Source: Arthrobacter terrae (lineage in GTDB: Bacteria; Actinomycetota; Actinomycetes; Actinomycetales; Micrococcaceae). Taken from it: 64,000 nucleotides of DNA. A model generated the notes under the pieces. That model was not told the DNA's origin, ran no database searches, and worked only from the letters and a program-made list of their open reading frames with translations. A program made the translations under genes and the position numbers. Position 1 is the first letter of the stretch; each line of letters begins with the position of its first letter. Positions 21,516 to 30,434 of this stretch are shown here, in pieces. The DNA lies in NCBI RefSeq assembly GCF_015708085.1, contig NZ_JADNYM010000021.1, forward strand, positions 30,524 to 94,523. The letters are read 5' to 3'.

Positions 21516-22841
21516 GTGACCCACGAATCAACCAGCACCGAAAACCAGTCCCGTGCCAATCAGGCCGGCGAGACGCTTCCGGCCGAGACCGAAGAAGCCT
21601 TGTCCCGTGCCGGGGCAGTCAGCTCCGCCATGGTACATCCCCATGAAGCCCTGTTCTCGGAGCGCGCCGCCAATATCAAGCAGTCCGCGGTCCGGGACGT
21701 TTTTGAAATTTCTATGCAGCCCGGGCTTGTCTCCCTCGCCGGCGGTAATCCCTACCTGCAATCGCTGCCGCTGGAACGGCTGGGCGCGGTGGCCGCGGAT
21801 ATCATTACCAATCACGGGCTCCAAGCGCTGCAGTACGGAGGCGGGCAGGGAACGCTGGAACTTCGCCGGCAGATCTGCGAGGTGATGGCAGCGGAGGGAA
21901 TCACCGACGCGGACCCGGACAATGTGGTCATCACCGCCGGTTCACAGTCCGCCCAAGACATCGCCGCGAAGGTTTTCTGCAACCCCGGTGACGTGATTCT
22001 GATTGAAGATCCCACCTATGTGGGTGCCTTGAACGCCTTCGAGGCGTATCAGGTCGATGTTCAGCCGGTACGGGTCGATGAGGACGGGCTGGTCCCCGCG
22101 GAGCTGCTGCGCCGGATCGAGGAGCTGCGTGCGGCGGGTAAAACCGTGAAGATGCTCTATACGATCCCCAACTTCAGCAACCCCTCCGGCGTCACCCTCG
22201 CAGCGGACCGGCGGCCGGAGATTGTACGGATCTGCCGGGAAGCAAATATTCTCGTTCTGGAGGATAATCCCTACGGTCTGCTGAAGTTTGACGGCGAACT
22301 TCAGCTGCCGCTGCGGGCCGGGAACCCCGATGATGTGCTGTATCTGGGCTCTTTTTCGAAAATTTTTGCCCCTGGTCTGCGGATCGGCTGGGCGCTGGTG
22401 CCGGCGCATCTGAAACAGCGTTTCTACTTGGCCAGCGAGGCCGTCACCCTCTGCCCTCCCCCTTTCAATCAGATGCTCGTCTCGGCCTATCTGCGCGACT
22501 TCGACTGGATGGCGCAGGTCCGCACCTACCGGGCGCTGTATCAGGACCGCTGCGACGCCATGCTCTCGGCGCTGGCCGAGCACATGCCGGCCGGTGTCAG
22601 CTGGACAACGCCGGCCGGCGGATTCTTTATCTGGCTGACCCTCCCGGCTAGCGTGGACACATATCCATTGCTGCATCAGGGAATCGATGCCGGCGTGGTC
22701 TTTGTGCCAGGCGCCGCCTTCACCTCCGCACCCGGCCCCAGCAATACCCTTCGGCTCGCGTTCAGTTCGGCGACCCCGGAGAACATTCGCGAAGGCGTCC
22801 GCCGGCTCGCGCCGGTCCTTCGCGCCGCCGTCGGCCGATAA
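21516..22841 (+). CDS. PLP-dependent class I/II aminotransferase (2-aminoadipate/LysN-like)
   Basis: 441-residue fold-type I aminotransferase. The PLP lysine is Lys282 in GSFSKIFAPGLRIGW, and it has QYGGGQGTLELR, NFSNPSGVTL (PLP-ring Asp/Asn region) and C-terminal NTLRLAFSSA. The sequence is closest in style to the MocR-related LysN/2-aminoadipate transaminases that lack the HTH domain. It would transfer amino groups between 2-oxoglutarate and an aliphatic or aromatic amino acid. The chosen start is GTG 21516; the first 38 residues are polar and could be skipped if Met39 (MVHPHEAL) is used. The stop is 6 bp from the E2 gene stop, tail to tail. Confidence 0.88.
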   Translation: MTHESTSTENQSRANQAGETLPAETEEALSRAGAVSSAMVHPHEALFSERAANIKQSAVRDVFEISMQPGLVSLAGGNPYLQSLPLERLGAVAADIITNHGLQALQYGGGQGTLELRRQICEVMAAEGITDADPDNVVITAGSQSAQDIAAKVFCNPGDVILIEDPTYVGALNAFEAYQVDVQPVRVDEDGLVPAELLRRIEELRAAGKTVKMLYTIPNFSNPSGVTLAADRRPEIVRICREANILVLEDNPYGLLKFDGELQLPLRAGNPDDVLYLGSFSKIFAPGLRIGWALVPAHLKQRFYLASEAVTLCPPPFNQMLVSAYLRDFDWMAQVRTYRALYQDRCDAMLSALAEHMPAGVSWTTPAGGFFIWLTLPASVDTYPLLHQGIDAGVVFVPGAAFTSAPGPSNTLRLAFSSATPENIREGVRRLAPVLRAAVGR

Positions 22842-22847
22842 GCCCTG

Positions 22848-24221
22848 CTACTCCAGGAGCAGGGCCGGCTCCTCCATGATCGACGCAACATCGGCCATGA
22901 AACGGGCAGACAGGTCACCGTCCACTACCCGGTGATCGAAGGAACCACCCAGGGTCGTGATCCAGCGCGGAATGACTTCACCGTCCAACACCCACGGCTT
23001 GAGCTTGACCGTTCCGAACGCCACAATAGCCACCTCGCCCGGATTGATGATCGGCGTTCCGGTGTCGATTCCCAGCGCTCCGATATTGGTGATGGTGAGC
23101 GAGCCGCCGGCCATCTGCGCCGGTTGGGTCTTCCCGGCGCGCGCCGTGCTGGCCAAATCGTTCAGCGCCACCGCCAACTCCTTCAGCGACAGATCCTGCG
23201 CGTCCTTGATGTTCGGGACCATCAGACCCCGCGGAGTGGCCGCCGCGATGCCCAGATTCATGAAGTGTTTCACGATGATCTCGTCCCCGGTCCAGGTCGC
23301 ATTGACCGAAGGATTGCGCGCGGCAGCCCAGATCACCGCCTTGGACAGGATCAGCAGCGGCGAAACCTTGATGCCCTCGAAGTCCCGTGAGGTCTTTAGC
23401 CGCTTCACAAATTCCATTGTCCGGCTGGCATCGACATCCACGAAAATGCTCACGTGCGGGGCGCTGAACGCACTGAGCACCATCGCTTTGGCGGTCGCTT
23501 TGCGCACTCCCTTGACCTGGATACGCGAAATCCGCTGATCCGCCGCGGCGTCCGGCCCGCGCTCCGGTGCAGACTGCCAGAACGTTCCCGCGCCGTCCTG
23601 CTCGGCGGTCCGCTGATCCTGATAGCTGAGCAGATCCTTCTTGGTGATCTCCCCGCGCAGTCCAGTCGGCGAGACGTCGCTGAGGTTGATTCCCAGATCC
23701 TTCGCGGCCTTACGGACCGGAGGCTTGGCGAGCACGCGCGCCGCTGGGGCCTCGGTCGCGCGTTCAGAGAGCGGCGTTACGGGCGACGGCGGCACGGGCG
23801 ACGGCGGCACAGGCGACGGCGGCACGGCGGTGGAAGTTCTCCGGGGCCGGCGTTTGACGGCGTCGGCCCTCGGCCCGGAACCGACGAGTGGCCGGTGACC
23901 TTCGACCGCGGCGGCCGCGGAAGGCTCCGATGAATGCGCCGACACTGGCCCACCCACCGGCGCTGCGGAAGCGTCCGCCTCCGAACCGATCCTGATGATC
24001 GCAGTACCGACGTCCACCGTCTGTCCTTCGTCGACAAGCAACTGCGCAACAATCCCGGCGTAGGGCGAGGGCAGCTCCACAATGGATTTTGCAGTTTCAA
24101 TCTCGACCAGGACATCATTGATGGCCACCACGTCCCCCAGCTTGACTTTCCAGGAGACGATTTCCGCCTCGGTAAGCCCCTCGCCGACATCGGGCAGATT
24201 AAACGTGTTCAATGCGGACAT
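22848..24221 (-). CDS. bkdC: Branched-chain 2-oxoacid dehydrogenase E2 (dihydrolipoamide acyltransferase)
   Basis: 457-residue E2. One lipoyl domain (residues 1-80) has the lipoylated Lys45 in [12 protein letters not shown] Pro/Ser/Val linker follows, then a peripheral-subunit-binding domain ([19 protein letters not shown], near residue 165) and a catalytic domain ending in FDHRVVDGD with His430 and Asp434. It transfers the acyl group from E1 to CoA. It is the third gene of the E1alpha-E1beta-E2 operon, 14 bp after E1beta. No E3 gene accompanies it. Pyruvate specificity cannot be excluded from sequence alone. Confidence 0.92.
   Translation of the reverse strand: MSALNTFNLPDVGEGLTEAEIVSWKVKLGDVVAINDVLVEIETAKSIVELPSPYAGIVAQLLVDEGQTVDVGTAIIRIGSEADASAAPVGGPVSAHSSEPSAAAAVEGHRPLVGSGPRADAVKRRPRRTSTAVPPSPVPPSPVPPSPVTPLSERATEAPAARVLAKPPVRKAAKDLGINLSDVSPTGLRGEITKKDLLSYQDQRTAEQDGAGTFWQSAPERGPDAAADQRISRIQVKGVRKATAKAMVLSAFSAPHVSIFVDVDASRTMEFVKRLKTSRDFEGIKVSPLLILSKAVIWAAARNPSVNATWTGDEIIVKHFMNLGIAAATPRGLMVPNIKDAQDLSLKELAVALNDLASTARAGKTQPAQMAGGSLTITNIGALGIDTGTPIINPGEVAIVAFGTVKLKPWVLDGEVIPRWITTLGGSFDHRVVDGDLSARFMADVASIMEEPALLLE
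23781..23825. repeat. 15-bp tandem repeat in the E2 linker
   Basis: Three copies of GGGCGACGGCGGCAC (third begins with A), encoding SPVPP pentapeptides in the flexible linker between the lipoyl and E3-binding domains of E2. It keeps the frame, and linker length can vary without damaging the domains. Confidence 0.9.
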
Positions 24222-24235
24222 CCGTCGCGCCTTCC

Positions 24236-25210
24236 CTAGTAGGCCAGCGCGCGGTCGAGCGCCTCGAGGATCCTGTCAATATCCGGCAGGTAATGCTCCT
24301 CCACCCGCGCGACGGGATAAGGCATGTGGAACCCGCCAACGCGCAGCGCCGGTGCCTCCAGGGCGTAAAAACAACGCTCGCTGATGCGTGCCGCGATTTC
24401 GCCGCCCAATCCGCCGAACGTCGGCGCCTCATGGGCCACGATCAGCCGGCCCGTCTTTTCCACCGAGGCGGTGACGGCATCGAAGTCGATGGGGGAGATG
24501 GAGCGCAAATCAATGACCTCCACGCTGTGTCCCTCCTGTTCGGCTGCCTCCGCTGCGGCCAACGCCACGGGAACCAACGGGCCGTACGCGACGACGGTCG
24601 CATCCGTTCCCGGGCGCAGCACCTGCGCCGAGAAGGCGTCCAAACCGGGCGACGCCGTGTTGACCTCACCCTTGAGCCAGTACCGGCGCTTGGGCTCGAA
24701 GACGATGACCGGGTCCGGGCAGGCGACGGCCTGCTGGATCATCCAGTAGGCATCATGGGCGTTGGAGGGGGAAATAATCCGCAGTCCGGCGGTATGGGCA
24801 AAAAGCGCTTCCGGGGACTCGGAGTGGTGTTCAATGGACCCGATCCCGCCGCCGTAGGGGATGCGGATAACCACCGGGGCGCTGAGCTGACCACTGCTGC
24901 GGGTGCGGATTTTGGCCAGCTGGGTGGTGATCTGGTTGAAGCCGGGGAAGACAAACCCGTCAAATTGGATCTCGCAGATGGGGCTGTAGCCGCGTAAGGC
25001 CATCCCGATGGCCGTGCCGATGATACCGGATTCAGCCAGTGGTGTATCCATCACGCGATCCGCGCCGAATTCGGCTTTCAGCCCTTCGGTCACGCGGTAC
25101 ACGCCGCCGAGCGCACCGATATCCTCCCCCATTATCAGCGCTTTGGGGTTGGTCGCCAGCGTGGCCCGCAGGCCCTCGTTAATGGCCTTGGCAATGGTCA
25201 TTGTGGTCAT
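24236..25210 (-). CDS. bkdB: 2-oxoacid dehydrogenase E1 component, beta subunit
   Basis: 324-residue transketolase-like beta subunit: IAKAINEGL start, [18 protein letters not shown], then [20 protein letters not shown] with the conserved Glu of the thiamine-diphosphate site, and a C-terminal transketolase-C domain. The ATG overlaps the TGA of E1alpha (ATGA, 25207-25210), implying coupled translation and 1:1 expression. With E1alpha it decarboxylates a 2-oxoacid and reductively acylates the lipoyl group of E2. Confidence 0.94.
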   Translation of the reverse strand: MTTMTIAKAINEGLRATLATNPKALIMGEDIGALGGVYRVTEGLKAEFGADRVMDTPLAESGIIGTAIGMALRGYSPICEIQFDGFVFPGFNQITTQLAKIRTRSSGQLSAPVVIRIPYGGGIGSIEHHSESPEALFAHTAGLRIISPSNAHDAYWMIQQAVACPDPVIVFEPKRRYWLKGEVNTASPGLDAFSAQVLRPGTDATVVAYGPLVPVALAAAEAAEQEGHSVEVIDLRSISPIDFDAVTASVEKTGRLIVAHEAPTFGGLGGEIAARISERCFYALEAPALRVGGFHMPYPVARVEEHYLPDIDRILEALDRALAY

Positions 25211-26412
25211 GGCGCACCCGTTTCATTCCCGGCGGCGGATCCGGTGCCCGTTTCGGCGAAGGACGCTGCGTAGTTCTCGAACCAGGCAAGCTCCTCGGCC
25301 ACCAGTGGATGCGCTTGGGCGTAGACATTGGCAAAGGACGATCGGATGTCCGGAACGGTCATGGCCAGCGTCGTCTTGCGGACATACGCGGCCAATTCGT
25401 CGCCGTCGTCCTTAACGGAGCTGAAAAAAGCGTCATCGGCAAGGTTCTCCGCCCGCAGGTACTTTTCCAGCCGTACCAGCGGATCCTTGGCACGCCACTT
25501 TTCCTCTTCCGCCGCCAAGCGGTACTTCGTGGGGTCATCGGCGGTGGTATGCGCGCCAAGCCGGTAGGTGAAAGCTTCGATCAGCACCGGTCCGTGCCCC
25601 GAGCGTGCATGGTCCAAGGCCCACTGAGAGACGGCGTGCACGGCCAGCACGTCATTGCCATCCACCCGGATCCCCGGAAAACCGTAGCCGCTGGCCCTGT
25701 TCACCAGCGGAATACGGGACTGGACCTCGAAGGGGACCGAAATGGCCCAATGATTATTCTGGCAGAAGAAGACCACGGGTGCCTGGTAGGAAGCGGCAAA
25801 GACCATCGATTCATGTACATCGCCTTCGGAGCTGGCACCGTCACCAAAATAGGCCACGACGGCGGCAGGTTTCATTGCCGCGTCGGTGGCCTGATCGCGC
25901 TGGATTCCCATCGCATACCCCACTGCATGCAGTGTCTGGACGGCAAGAACGAGCGAATAGAGATGGAAGTTGGTGTCTTTCGGATTCCAGCCGGCATTGG
26001 AAATTCCGCGGAAGAGCTTGAGCAATTGCGACAAATCAACGCCACGCGTCAGCGCCACACCATGCTCGCGGTAGGTGGGGAAGATGTAATCCTGCGGCTC
26101 CGTCGCCTGACCCGAGCCGATCTGCGCGGCTTCCTGCCCGGTCAACGGGACCCAGAGGGCCAACTCACCCTGGCGCTGCAGCGCGGTGGCCTCCTGGTCA
26201 AAGCGACGCACCGTGGCCATATCCGAGTAGAAACTGCGCAGCTTCTCCGGCGTAAGCCGCGCAAGATACGGACTGAACTTCTCATCATGGCGAAGCTTCC
26301 CGTCCGGTCCCAGCAGCTGTACCAGGTTATCCACCGGGGCAATGCCCTCGATGAGGGCCCCGCCAACGTCGGTATCCTCAAACTCGGTACTGGGTAGCTG
26401 GGCAGCGCCCAT
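25207..26412 (-). CDS. bkdA: 2-oxoacid dehydrogenase E1 component, alpha subunit
   Basis: 401-residue thiamine-diphosphate enzyme subunit. The TPP motif runs from GDGASSEGDVHES to CQNNHWAIS, and the phosphorylation-loop region YRLGAHTTADDPTKY is typical of BCKDH/PDH alpha chains. ATG 26412 follows GAGGAGAAGG, a strong ribosome-binding site; the frame continues upstream to 26535, but without family similarity. First gene of the operon. The hisC-like aminotransferase lies 147 bp upstream on the same strand, consistent with amino-acid-derived 2-oxoacids as substrates. Confidence 0.93.
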   Translation of the reverse strand: MGAAQLPSTEFEDTDVGGALIEGIAPVDNLVQLLGPDGKLRHDEKFSPYLARLTPEKLRSFYSDMATVRRFDQEATALQRQGELALWVPLTGQEAAQIGSGQATEPQDYIFPTYREHGVALTRGVDLSQLLKLFRGISNAGWNPKDTNFHLYSLVLAVQTLHAVGYAMGIQRDQATDAAMKPAAVVAYFGDGASSEGDVHESMVFAASYQAPVVFFCQNNHWAISVPFEVQSRIPLVNRASGYGFPGIRVDGNDVLAVHAVSQWALDHARSGHGPVLIEAFTYRLGAHTTADDPTKYRLAAEEEKWRAKDPLVRLEKYLRAENLADDAFFSSVKDDGDELAAYVRKTTLAMTVPDIRSSFANVYAQAHPLVAEELAWFENYAASFAETGTGSAAGNETGAP

Positions 26413-26559
26413 ACCTTCTCCTCGTCTGCCGCATCGGCAACGTCGATCGCTGAGTAGGGATACATGCGCCAACCGGAATGTATTTCGGCCGGGCGAAGAT
26501 CCTGCTATTTCTTCGATCCACTGTATCGGCAGCACGCCCCGCAGGGAATTTATTAAGCG

Positions 26560-27681
26560 CTAGGAACGCCGCGGCGGTTTTGTATACTCCGCACAGAGTT
26601 CCAGAAAACGGGAGTTAGCCTCCGTCTCGCCAATAGTGACCCGGACGCCCTCGTCGCCAAACGGACGCACAGACAGCCCTCGCTGGTCGGCGAAGGCGGC
26701 AAACTCGGCGCTATTGTCCCCTAAATTGAGCCAGACAAAGTTACCTTGAGCGTCCGGAATCTCCCAGCCAAGGTCTTTGAGGCCGGCTGCCACCCGGTCC
26801 CGCTCGTCGACCAGGCTTTGTACCCTTTCCACAACCTGGTCGTAATTGCGCAAGGAGACAACGGCGGCGTGCTCCGCGAGGGAGGACACGGCGAAGGGCG
26901 TTGCGGTGACCCGCAGATATTGCGTGAGCTCCGGCCGCGAAACCGAATAGCCGACCCGCAGCCCTGCCAGTCCGTGCGCCTTCGAGAACGTCCGCAGCAC
27001 TACAACATTGGGGTACTTGCGGTACATAGCGATTCCGTCAACGGCATTTTCAGCACGGACAAACTCCATATATGCCTCGTCGATCACGATCAGGACATCG
27101 GTAGGGACGGAGTTGATGAACCGCTCCGTTTCGGCCGTGTACAGGACCGGCCCCGTCGGGTTGTTCGGCGTACACAGCAAAATCACCTTGGTCCGTTCAG
27201 TCACCGCTGCCGCCATTGCCGGCAGATCATGCGTGCCGTCCGCGTTCAGCGGGATCCTGATGCTCTCGGCGCCCGCCAGCCCCACACAGATCGGATAAGC
27301 CTCGAAGGATCGCCAGGCATAAACGACCTCGTCCGGACGGCCGTCGTCATTCTGGCCGGCAAACGTGGACAGCAGCTGGTTCAATGCGCCAAGACTGCCG
27401 GCGCCGGTGACAATATCATCGGCCGGGACGCCCAGAAAGTCCGCCAGCTCACCGCGCAGTTTAGTGCTGAGGGAATCCGGATACCGGTGGACGTCCGCCA
27501 GTGAGCGCAGGGCGTCCAGCACCGCCGGTACGGGGCCCAGTGGGTTTTCATTGGAAGACAGCTTGAAGCTCTCCAGTCCCTTAACAACGGCGGCCGGTTT
27601 ACCGGCGGCATATTTAGGTAGTCTGCCCACGACAGTGCGGGGATGAACCACAGCAGCTGCGGCGGAGTTCTCAATAGTCAT
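26560..27681 (-). CDS. hisC: Histidinol-phosphate/aromatic aminotransferase (HisC family)
   Basis: 373-residue PLP aminotransferase with the HisC-type start (LSSNENPLGP at about residue 41), the NNPTGPVL motif and the PLP lysine Lys234 in TFSKAHGLAGLRVGY. Family members use histidinol phosphate or aromatic amino acids; without the rest of a his operon here, an aromatic aminotransferase role (Phe/Tyr, 2-oxoglutarate) is at least as likely. It is upstream of, and on the same strand as, the 2-oxoacid dehydrogenase operon and divergent from a small membrane gene. Confidence 0.9.
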   Translation of the reverse strand: MTIENSAAAAVVHPRTVVGRLPKYAAGKPAAVVKGLESFKLSSNENPLGPVPAVLDALRSLADVHRYPDSLSTKLRGELADFLGVPADDIVTGAGSLGALNQLLSTFAGQNDDGRPDEVVYAWRSFEAYPICVGLAGAESIRIPLNADGTHDLPAMAAAVTERTKVILLCTPNNPTGPVLYTAETERFINSVPTDVLIVIDEAYMEFVRAENAVDGIAMYRKYPNVVVLRTFSKAHGLAGLRVGYSVSRPELTQYLRVTATPFAVSSLAEHAAVVSLRNYDQVVERVQSLVDERDRVAAGLKDLGWEIPDAQGNFVWLNLGDNSAEFAAFADQRGLSVRPFGDEGVRVTIGETEANSRFLELCAEYTKPPRRS

Positions 27682-27756
27682 AGTTCCAGCTTATCGCCGG
27701 GATCCCTGCGGTCGCGGGCCAATGTCGCATCGCCGCCCGATGTGGGATTATGACGG

Positions 27757-28185
27757 ATGGGTAAATTCATTGTCCGCGTCCTGATCAACGCCCTGGCGCT
27801 GTGGATTGCCAGCGCTCTGCTTCCCGGCCTGCAGATTTATTCCAGCGGAGCCGATGGATTGGTGCCCGGTAACAGCGCGGCCGGCACCGTCCTGGCCTTC
27901 ATCGCCGTGGGACTCATCTTCGGCATCGTCAATGCTCTCGTTAAGCCGATCGTGAAGCTGCTGTCGCTGCCCATCACCTTCCTCACACTGGGTCTTTTCA
28001 CCATCATCATCAACGCAGCAATGTTGTGGCTGACCTCCTGGCTGAGCGGGTACACGCCCGTTCACTTCACCATCGACGCCTTCTTGTGGACCGCGGTACT
28101 TGCCGCAATTGTCATCAGCGTCGTGTCGATGATCGCCGGCGCGCTCACAGGCATCAACCGGCGAAGCCTCAGCAGCGGCCGCTAG
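27757..28185 (+). CDS. Phage holin family 4 (superfamily IV) membrane protein
   Basis: 142-residue protein with four TM helices and the Phage_holin_4_2 pattern: short basic start MGKFIVRVLINALALW, GLIFGIVNALVKPIVKLLSLP with conserved Asn and Lys-Pro, and LGLFTIIINAAMLWL. Despite the family name these proteins are common chromosomal membrane proteins of unknown role and there is no prophage here. Its TAG stop lies inside the CTAG shared with the convergent hydrolase gene, overlapping it by 4 bp. Confidence 0.85.
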   Translation: MGKFIVRVLINALALWIASALLPGLQIYSSGADGLVPGNSAAGTVLAFIAVGLIFGIVNALVKPIVKLLSLPITFLTLGLFTIIINAAMLWLTSWLSGYTPVHFTIDAFLWTAVLAAIVISVVSMIAGALTGINRRSLSSGR

Positions 28186-29885
28186 TCCCGTTTTTGCCCC
28201 CGGTCTCTTTTCCTCAGGTTCACGTCCGTGCCCTGATAGACGTACTTGCGGTAGCTCACGGCTCCGGTCAGGGCCGCAGGTCCCAGAAACTGCTGTAGAG
28301 CCTCCTTGTGCGCCACTACCGAAACGTTCCCGCTGCGATCCAGCTCAGCGGCGTCGTCAAGGTAATAATCCAGGCTGTGCGCATTGGCCACCAGTTTCCC
28401 GGGGTCGGCCAGCGAACTAGAAGGACGTCGACCGGAAGTGACGCTCACCCAGTCCGCCGTCTCCGGCGGCGGGGCCAAGTCGGCAGCCGTAACTATGTCA
28501 TCCACATTTTCCAGATCCATCACGTGGATCCCGGGGTGCACGTGTTGATTCGCCCCAGGTGCGCCGGCAATGTTGATGATCCGGACGTTGACCTCGGCCA
28601 GGAATGCCGGGTTGGCGGCCATGGCGGCGGCGTGGATTCCTCCTCCGCTGTGCCCGTTGATCATCACTGCGTCCCCTGCCGCCGCACCGGCATCGCGCAG
28701 CGCGGCCTTCACCCATTCCTCCACCAGCACCTGCCGCTGCGCGAACCCTGCACGCTGGGCGGAGGTAATGGCCTCCAGATCCCCCTCGACATCCCACGGG
28801 TTGGCGCCGTCCAGTGGCCACCACTGCTCCGTTCCCGGCAGGTCTGCTATCCACGCGGCGGTACCGTCGCCCCGATCCACCCGCTTAATCACAATTGCTG
28901 CCGGGGCCACCCGATAGGCGTCTCTGGAACCAGCCAGCGCGTCATGCAGTGTTGGTGCCATCGTCCCCACCGCAGTGTTGGTTGTCGCCGGGTCAGTTGT
29001 CGCCGGGTCAATTGCCGCCGGGTCAGTTGTCGCCGGGTGATCCGGAACAGGTCCGGCCCGCGGTCGTTGCGCCGGGGACCACTGTGCTGGGGGGAGCCGC
29101 TCCATCTTCAGGCCGCCGGGCACAAAGATCCCGCCGGAGTCCATCACGTGCCTTAGCCCGCTGGCCGCGATGACACCAGACGGTGGCAATGGTGCCGTTC
29201 GACCCGCGCCCGTCGTTGCCTGCGACGGTAAGAGGAGCGGGAACCCCAGCACTCCACTGAGGTAATCGGGGAGATGGCCTACGGCGTCTTGGGCCACATC
29301 GCGAAGGCCCCGCTGCTGTGCATCCTGCAGAATCGTAATCAGCTGAGCTCCGATAACCATGGGAGCCATCGGCAGCCCAAAAATGTGCAACTGCCAGCCG
29401 GACATGTTCGAATGCACTGCTTTGCCGCGGTCCAGCTGGGCCAGTGCCTGGTTTTCACTGGCCGCATAGCGGCTGGATGCCGTCCGGGCGTCGAGGGCGA
29501 CAGCCTCCAACTCCATACGGCAGTCGCTGCAATCTGCGGCGGCACTGCGGAGTTCAGCAATCAGACCGAACGGGTATGGAGCCCAGGCCGGACTGCTGGT
29601 TTCGAAAAGGTTCAGGGCTCTGGCCGCTGCCTGTTCCACGGGAGCTAATTCGTCCGCGATTCGCTGCAGGGATGCGCTGGCCAGCATGATCTCGCCGAGC
29701 ACGTAGCTGACCGATCCCACTCCTCCCCGCACGGTATAGCTGCCGGTCGGTGCTGTCAGGAACGCGGTGGGCGGTAGCGGACCGCCCGGCAGGCCAAACG
29801 GTGCTGGCCCCTTATCCGGCGGGCCCGGACTGCCGGATGCACCGTTCGGCGGATCTGCCGCAGACTCCCCGATTCGTTCGATCAT
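28182..29885 (-). CDS. Alpha/beta hydrolase with helical N-terminus, partner of WXG100-like protein
   Basis: 567-residue protein. Residues 45-230 are predicted helical and Ala-rich, resembling the long helices of type VII secretion-related proteins. A Pro/Asp/Thr repeat linker separates this from a C-terminal alpha/beta hydrolase-like domain with the nucleophile elbow VMINGHSGGGIHAAAM (Ser413); DLENVDDIVT and VSVVAHKEALQQFL may supply the acid and histidine. ATG 29885 overlaps the TGA of the WXG100-like gene (ATGA), so the two are translationally coupled. There is no signal peptide. Function is unknown; an exported or cell-surface lipase/esterase delivered with its small partner is a guess. 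Confidence 0.75.
   Translation of the reverse strand: MIERIGESAADPPNGASGSPGPPDKGPAPFGLPGGPLPPTAFLTAPTGSYTVRGGVGSVSYVLGEIMLASASLQRIADELAPVEQAAARALNLFETSSPAWAPYPFGLIAELRSAAADCSDCRMELEAVALDARTASSRYAASENQALAQLDRGKAVHSNMSGWQLHIFGLPMAPMVIGAQLITILQDAQQRGLRDVAQDAVGHLPDYLSGVLGFPLLLPSQATTGAGRTAPLPPSGVIAASGLRHVMDSGGIFVPGGLKMERLPPAQWSPAQRPRAGPVPDHPATTDPAAIDPATTDPATTNTAVGTMAPTLHDALAGSRDAYRVAPAAIVIKRVDRGDGTAAWIADLPGTEQWWPLDGANPWDVEGDLEAITSAQRAGFAQRQVLVEEWVKAALRDAGAAAGDAVMINGHSGGGIHAAAMAANPAFLAEVNVRIINIAGAPGANQHVHPGIHVMDLENVDDIVTAADLAPPPETADWVSVTSGRRPSSSLADPGKLVANAHSLDYYLDDAAELDRSGNVSVVAHKEALQQFLGPAALTGAVSYRKYVYQGTDVNLRKRDRGQKRD
28981..29040. repeat. 15-bp tandem repeat in the hydrolase linker
   Basis: Four copies of GTTGTCGCCGGGTCA with small changes, encoding repeated (D/N)PATT-type pentapeptides in the linker before the hydrolase domain. 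Frame-preserving unit. Confidence 0.92.
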
Positions 29886-30217
29886 CGCAGCAGGCCCGGT
29901 CCGCCGGTCCAAGCGAATGGATCCGGGCCAGTGTCATGCAAAGATTTTTCAAGCGCTACGGTACGGAGCTGTGCGGCATACTGCACCAGCATTGCCGCGG
30001 CATCCGAAAGCATTCCCGCCGCGTTCTGCATCCGCCGTTCCCGCTGCGCCAGAACCTCTCTGAACGCGGCGGCGGACGGCGATTCCCACCTCAACTGCCC
30101 CGCGCCATGTACCTGCAGGCGCAGTTCGTCCATTTCCGCTGCTGCCCGCAACAGTTCACCGGCAACGCACTCGACGTCCTCGGCCAGCATTGCCGACCGT
30201 GCCGCCGTCGTTATCAT
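29882..30217 (-). CDS. WXG100-like small helical protein
   Basis: 111-residue protein without signal peptide, with two predicted amphipathic helices around the central turn LRWESPSAAAF (Trp44), a variant of the Trp-X-Gly turn in which Gly is Ser. Length and layout fit the WXG100/ESAT-6 group of type VII secretion substrates. AGGAGGAAAA before ATG 30217 is a very strong ribosome-binding site. It is coupled to the downstream hydrolase gene. No ESX core genes are in the window, and I do not see a clear YxxxD/E export signal at its C-terminus. Confidence 0.68.
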   Translation of the reverse strand: MITTAARSAMLAEDVECVAGELLRAAAEMDELRLQVHGAGQLRWESPSAAAFREVLAQRERRMQNAAGMLSDAAAMLVQYAAQLRTVALEKSLHDTGPDPFAWTGGPGLLR

Positions 30218-30434
30218 TTTTCCTCCTGCCGCAAGCGTTACACCCGACGCTAGGTCTCCGCGGGAACCGCCGACAGGGACCAGCGCTCAAGTGTGGAAAA
30301 GTCTCCCGATTGGAACCCTGTGCAGGGGGACCGTCGCCTGCCTGGCCGTTCCGCTGCCGTGGAGATGTCTGGTGCTGTCATAGTGGCAGGCGGCAAGCGG
30401 CAGGCGGCAGCCGACTTCATGAAAGAATTGCGGC

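Noticed and set aside
27757..28185. Holin family gene taken as a sign of a prophage
   Set aside because: No phage structural, integrase or lysis genes nearby; this family is common in actinobacterial chromosomes.
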